NCBI GenBank assembly: GCA_002344355.1
Contig: DDTN01000037.1
Span: 36,284-42,513 of the forward strand
DNA: 6,230 nucleotides
Source of the DNA: Proteobacteria bacterium UBA2363
GTDB taxonomy: Bacteria; Pseudomonadota; Gammaproteobacteria; Xanthomonadales; UBA2363
Direction: 5' to 3'
Positions 4,807 through 6,230 of this stretch are shown piece by piece. The position numbers were made by a program, and so were the translations under genes. Below the pieces are notes generated by a model. It saw only the letters and a program-made list of their open reading frames with translations. It was not told the DNA's origin and did not search any database. Numbering within the stretch: the first letter of the stretch is position 1; every line of letters begins with the position of its first letter.

Positions 4807-6172
4807 GAATTCACCTGCCACCACCGATCCCGACCCGCGCCAGCGCGAACTCGACCGGCTCGCCGGCCAGGCCGCCGACGTCGTCCGGCGTTGCCTGGGC
4901 CACGGCGCCAGCCAGGCCGAGGTGGTGCTGAACAGCGATCGCGGCCTGAGCGCCAGCGTCCGCCTGGGCGAGGTCGAGACCATCGAGCGCCAGCGCGACC
5001 GCGGCATCGCCGTGACCGTCTACTTCGGCCAGCGCAAGGGCAGCGCCAGCAGCGCCGACCTCGACCCGGCATCGCTGGAAACGACCATCGCCCAGGCCTG
5101 CGCGATCGCCCGGCACACCGAGGCCGATCCCGCCGCGGGCCTGGCCGATCCCGGACGCATGGCCGGCAGCCTGCGCGACCTCGACCTGTGGCACCCGTGG
5201 CCGGTTGAAGCCAACCAGGCGGTGGCGCTGGCGCGCGCCTGCGAAGCCGCGGGGCTGGCCTTGGATGCGCGCATCGGCAACTCCGAGGGCGCCACCGTGC
5301 AGACCGGCGAGTCGCTGGGCGTGTACGCCAACAGCCACGGCTTCGTGGGCGCCGAGCGCAGCACCCGGCACAGCCTGTCCTGCGTGCTGGTCGCCGGCAG
5401 CGGCGACACCATGCAGCGCGACTACTGGTACGACAGCACCCGCGCGATCGCCGACCTCGCCGATCCCGCCACCATCGGCCGGCGCGCCGCGGAGCGCGTG
5501 CTGGCGCGCCTGCAGGCCAGGCCGCTGTCGACCCGCGAATGCCCGGTGCTGTTCGTGCCGGAAACGGCGCGGGGCCTGATCGGCCACTTCGTGTCGGCGG
5601 TCAGCGGCGGGCCCCTGTACCGGCGCGCCTCCTTCCTGCTCGACTCGATCGGCCAGCGCGTGTTCCCGTCCTTCCTCGACATCGTCGAGCGGCCGTTCCT
5701 GGCGCGTGGCCACGGCTCGACCTGCTTCGACTCCGACGGCGTCGCCACCGTCGATTCGGACCTGGTCCGCGAGGGTGAGGTGGCGCGCTATGTGCTGGGC
5801 AGCTATTCGGCACGGCGCCTGGGCCTGGCCAGCACCGGCAACGCCGGCGGCATCCACAACCTGGTGGTGACCGGGGCGGCGGCGCCCTCGTTCGAGGACC
5901 TGCTGGCCGAAATGGGCAGCGGCCTGGTGGTCACCGAACTGATGGGCCAGGGCGTCAACCTGGTCACCGGCGATTACTCGCGGGGTGCCGCGGGCTTCTG
6001 GGTCGAGCACGGCCGCATCGTGCATGCCGTCGAGGAAGTGACCATCGCCGGCAACCTGCGCGAGGTGTTCGCCGGCATCGTCGCGGTCGGCGGCGACGTC
6101 GACCGGCGCTCGGCCATCCTCACGGGGTCCATCCTGGTCGGCCGGATGACCGTCGCCGGTACCGACGGCTGA
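4805..6172 (+). CDS. pmbA: PmbA/TldE, subunit of the TldD-TldE protease
   Basis: The 455-residue protein matches the usual length (about 450) of PmbA/TldE. In E. coli this is the subunit lacking the zinc-binding motif; with the metalloprotease subunit TldD it forms a cytoplasmic heterodimer that degrades unfolded peptides, matures microcin B17 and affects CcdA stability. Family motifs seen: the N-terminal AEVVLNSDRGLSASVRLGEV region (38-57), ERQRDRGIAVTVYFGQRKGSAS (61-82), a central HGSTCFDSDG (303-312), STGNAGGIHNL (343-353), ELMGQGVNLVTGDYSRGAAG (378-397) and the hallmark VEEVTIAGNL (409-418) near the C-terminus. No HExxxH metal motif is present, as expected for TldE rather than TldD. tldD is not in this window. 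The start was chosen from homologue length and the upstream -10 element. The gene is divergent from the small minus-strand gene. Confidence 0.96.
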   Translation: MNSPATTDPDPRQRELDRLAGQAADVVRRCLGHGASQAEVVLNSDRGLSASVRLGEVETIERQRDRGIAVTVYFGQRKGSASSADLDPASLETTIAQACAIARHTEADPAAGLADPGRMAGSLRDLDLWHPWPVEANQAVALARACEAAGLALDARIGNSEGATVQTGESLGVYANSHGFVGAERSTRHSLSCVLVAGSGDTMQRDYWYDSTRAIADLADPATIGRRAAERVLARLQARPLSTRECPVLFVPETARGLIGHFVSAVSGGPLYRRASFLLDSIGQRVFPSFLDIVERPFLARGHGSTCFDSDGVATVDSDLVREGEVARYVLGSYSARRLGLASTGNAGGIHNLVVTGAAAPSFEDLLAEMGSGLVVTELMGQGVNLVTGDYSRGAAGFWVEHGRIVHAVEEVTIAGNLREVFAGIVAVGGDVDRRSAILTGSILVGRMTVAGTDG

Positions 6173-6192
6173 CGCCGGCGACACGATCCCAC

Positions 6193-6230
6193 GCCCCCGG
6201 GGCTGCCCTCTCCCCCGGCCCCTCCCCCGC
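6193..6230. repeat. C/T-rich intergenic tail, probable left arm of a REP/terminator-type repeat
   Basis: After the pmbA stop the sequence holds the palindrome CCCCGGGG (6195-6202), then CCCTCTCCCCCGGCCCC followed by TCCCCCGC up to the window edge. Runs of this CCCTCTCCC...CCCTCCCCCGC type are, from memory, often the left arm of extragenic palindromes whose right arm is the matching GCGGGGGAGGGG. The right arm would lie outside the window, so only one half can be seen. It could serve as the pmbA terminator. Confidence 0.35.

Noticed and set aside
4669..5208. Plus-strand frame over the small gene and the start of pmbA
   Set aside because: It is antisense to the small gene, where its translation mirrors that gene, and it becomes an Arg/Pro-rich out-of-frame shadow within pmbA.

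Overview
The window is very GC-rich bacterial chromosomal DNA. Its codons end almost always in G or C. Gene content and order (tRNA-Ser, darP/yjgA and pmbA/tldE close together) point to a gammaproteobacterium, most likely a high-GC member of the Xanthomonadales/Lysobacterales such as Lysobacter or Luteimonas. The taxonomic guess is inference from composition and protein style, not from a search.

Layout from left to right. The 3' part of a tRNA-Ser(GCU) gene (1-73) is followed by a perfect 13-bp hairpin flanked by A and T tracts (78-106), which probably ends transcription from both sides. darP (formerly yjgA) follows on the minus strand (137-733), with its stop codon inside a perfect palindrome. 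A 66-bp divergent gap carries a good sigma70-like promoter for darP and the ribosome binding site of the plus-strand operon. That operon (800-4535) has three genes that overlap by 4 bases at each junction, both times as GTGA: a transmembrane Hanks-type Ser/Thr kinase with a TPR C-terminus, a very short HisKA_3 histidine kinase with no sensor domain, and a NarL/LuxR-type response regulator. A small unrecognised minus-strand gene (4561-4806) then lies head to head with pmbA/tldE (4805-6172), and the two start codons overlap in the palindrome CATG. The window ends in a C/T-rich stretch that looks like one arm of an intergenic repeat.

How the genes may work together. In E. coli, yjgA and pmbA are divergent neighbours. 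Here the pair keeps its divergent orientation but is separated by the kinase operon and the small gene, which reads as accessory signalling inserted at a conserved housekeeping junction. The histidine kinase has a membrane anchor but no input domain. It also lacks the Gln of the DxxxQ phosphatase motif. The most economical model (inference) is that the TPR-bearing Ser/Thr kinase is the sensory partner and that the three proteins form one mixed Ser/Thr and His-Asp signalling module controlling transcription. This is the most interesting content of the window.
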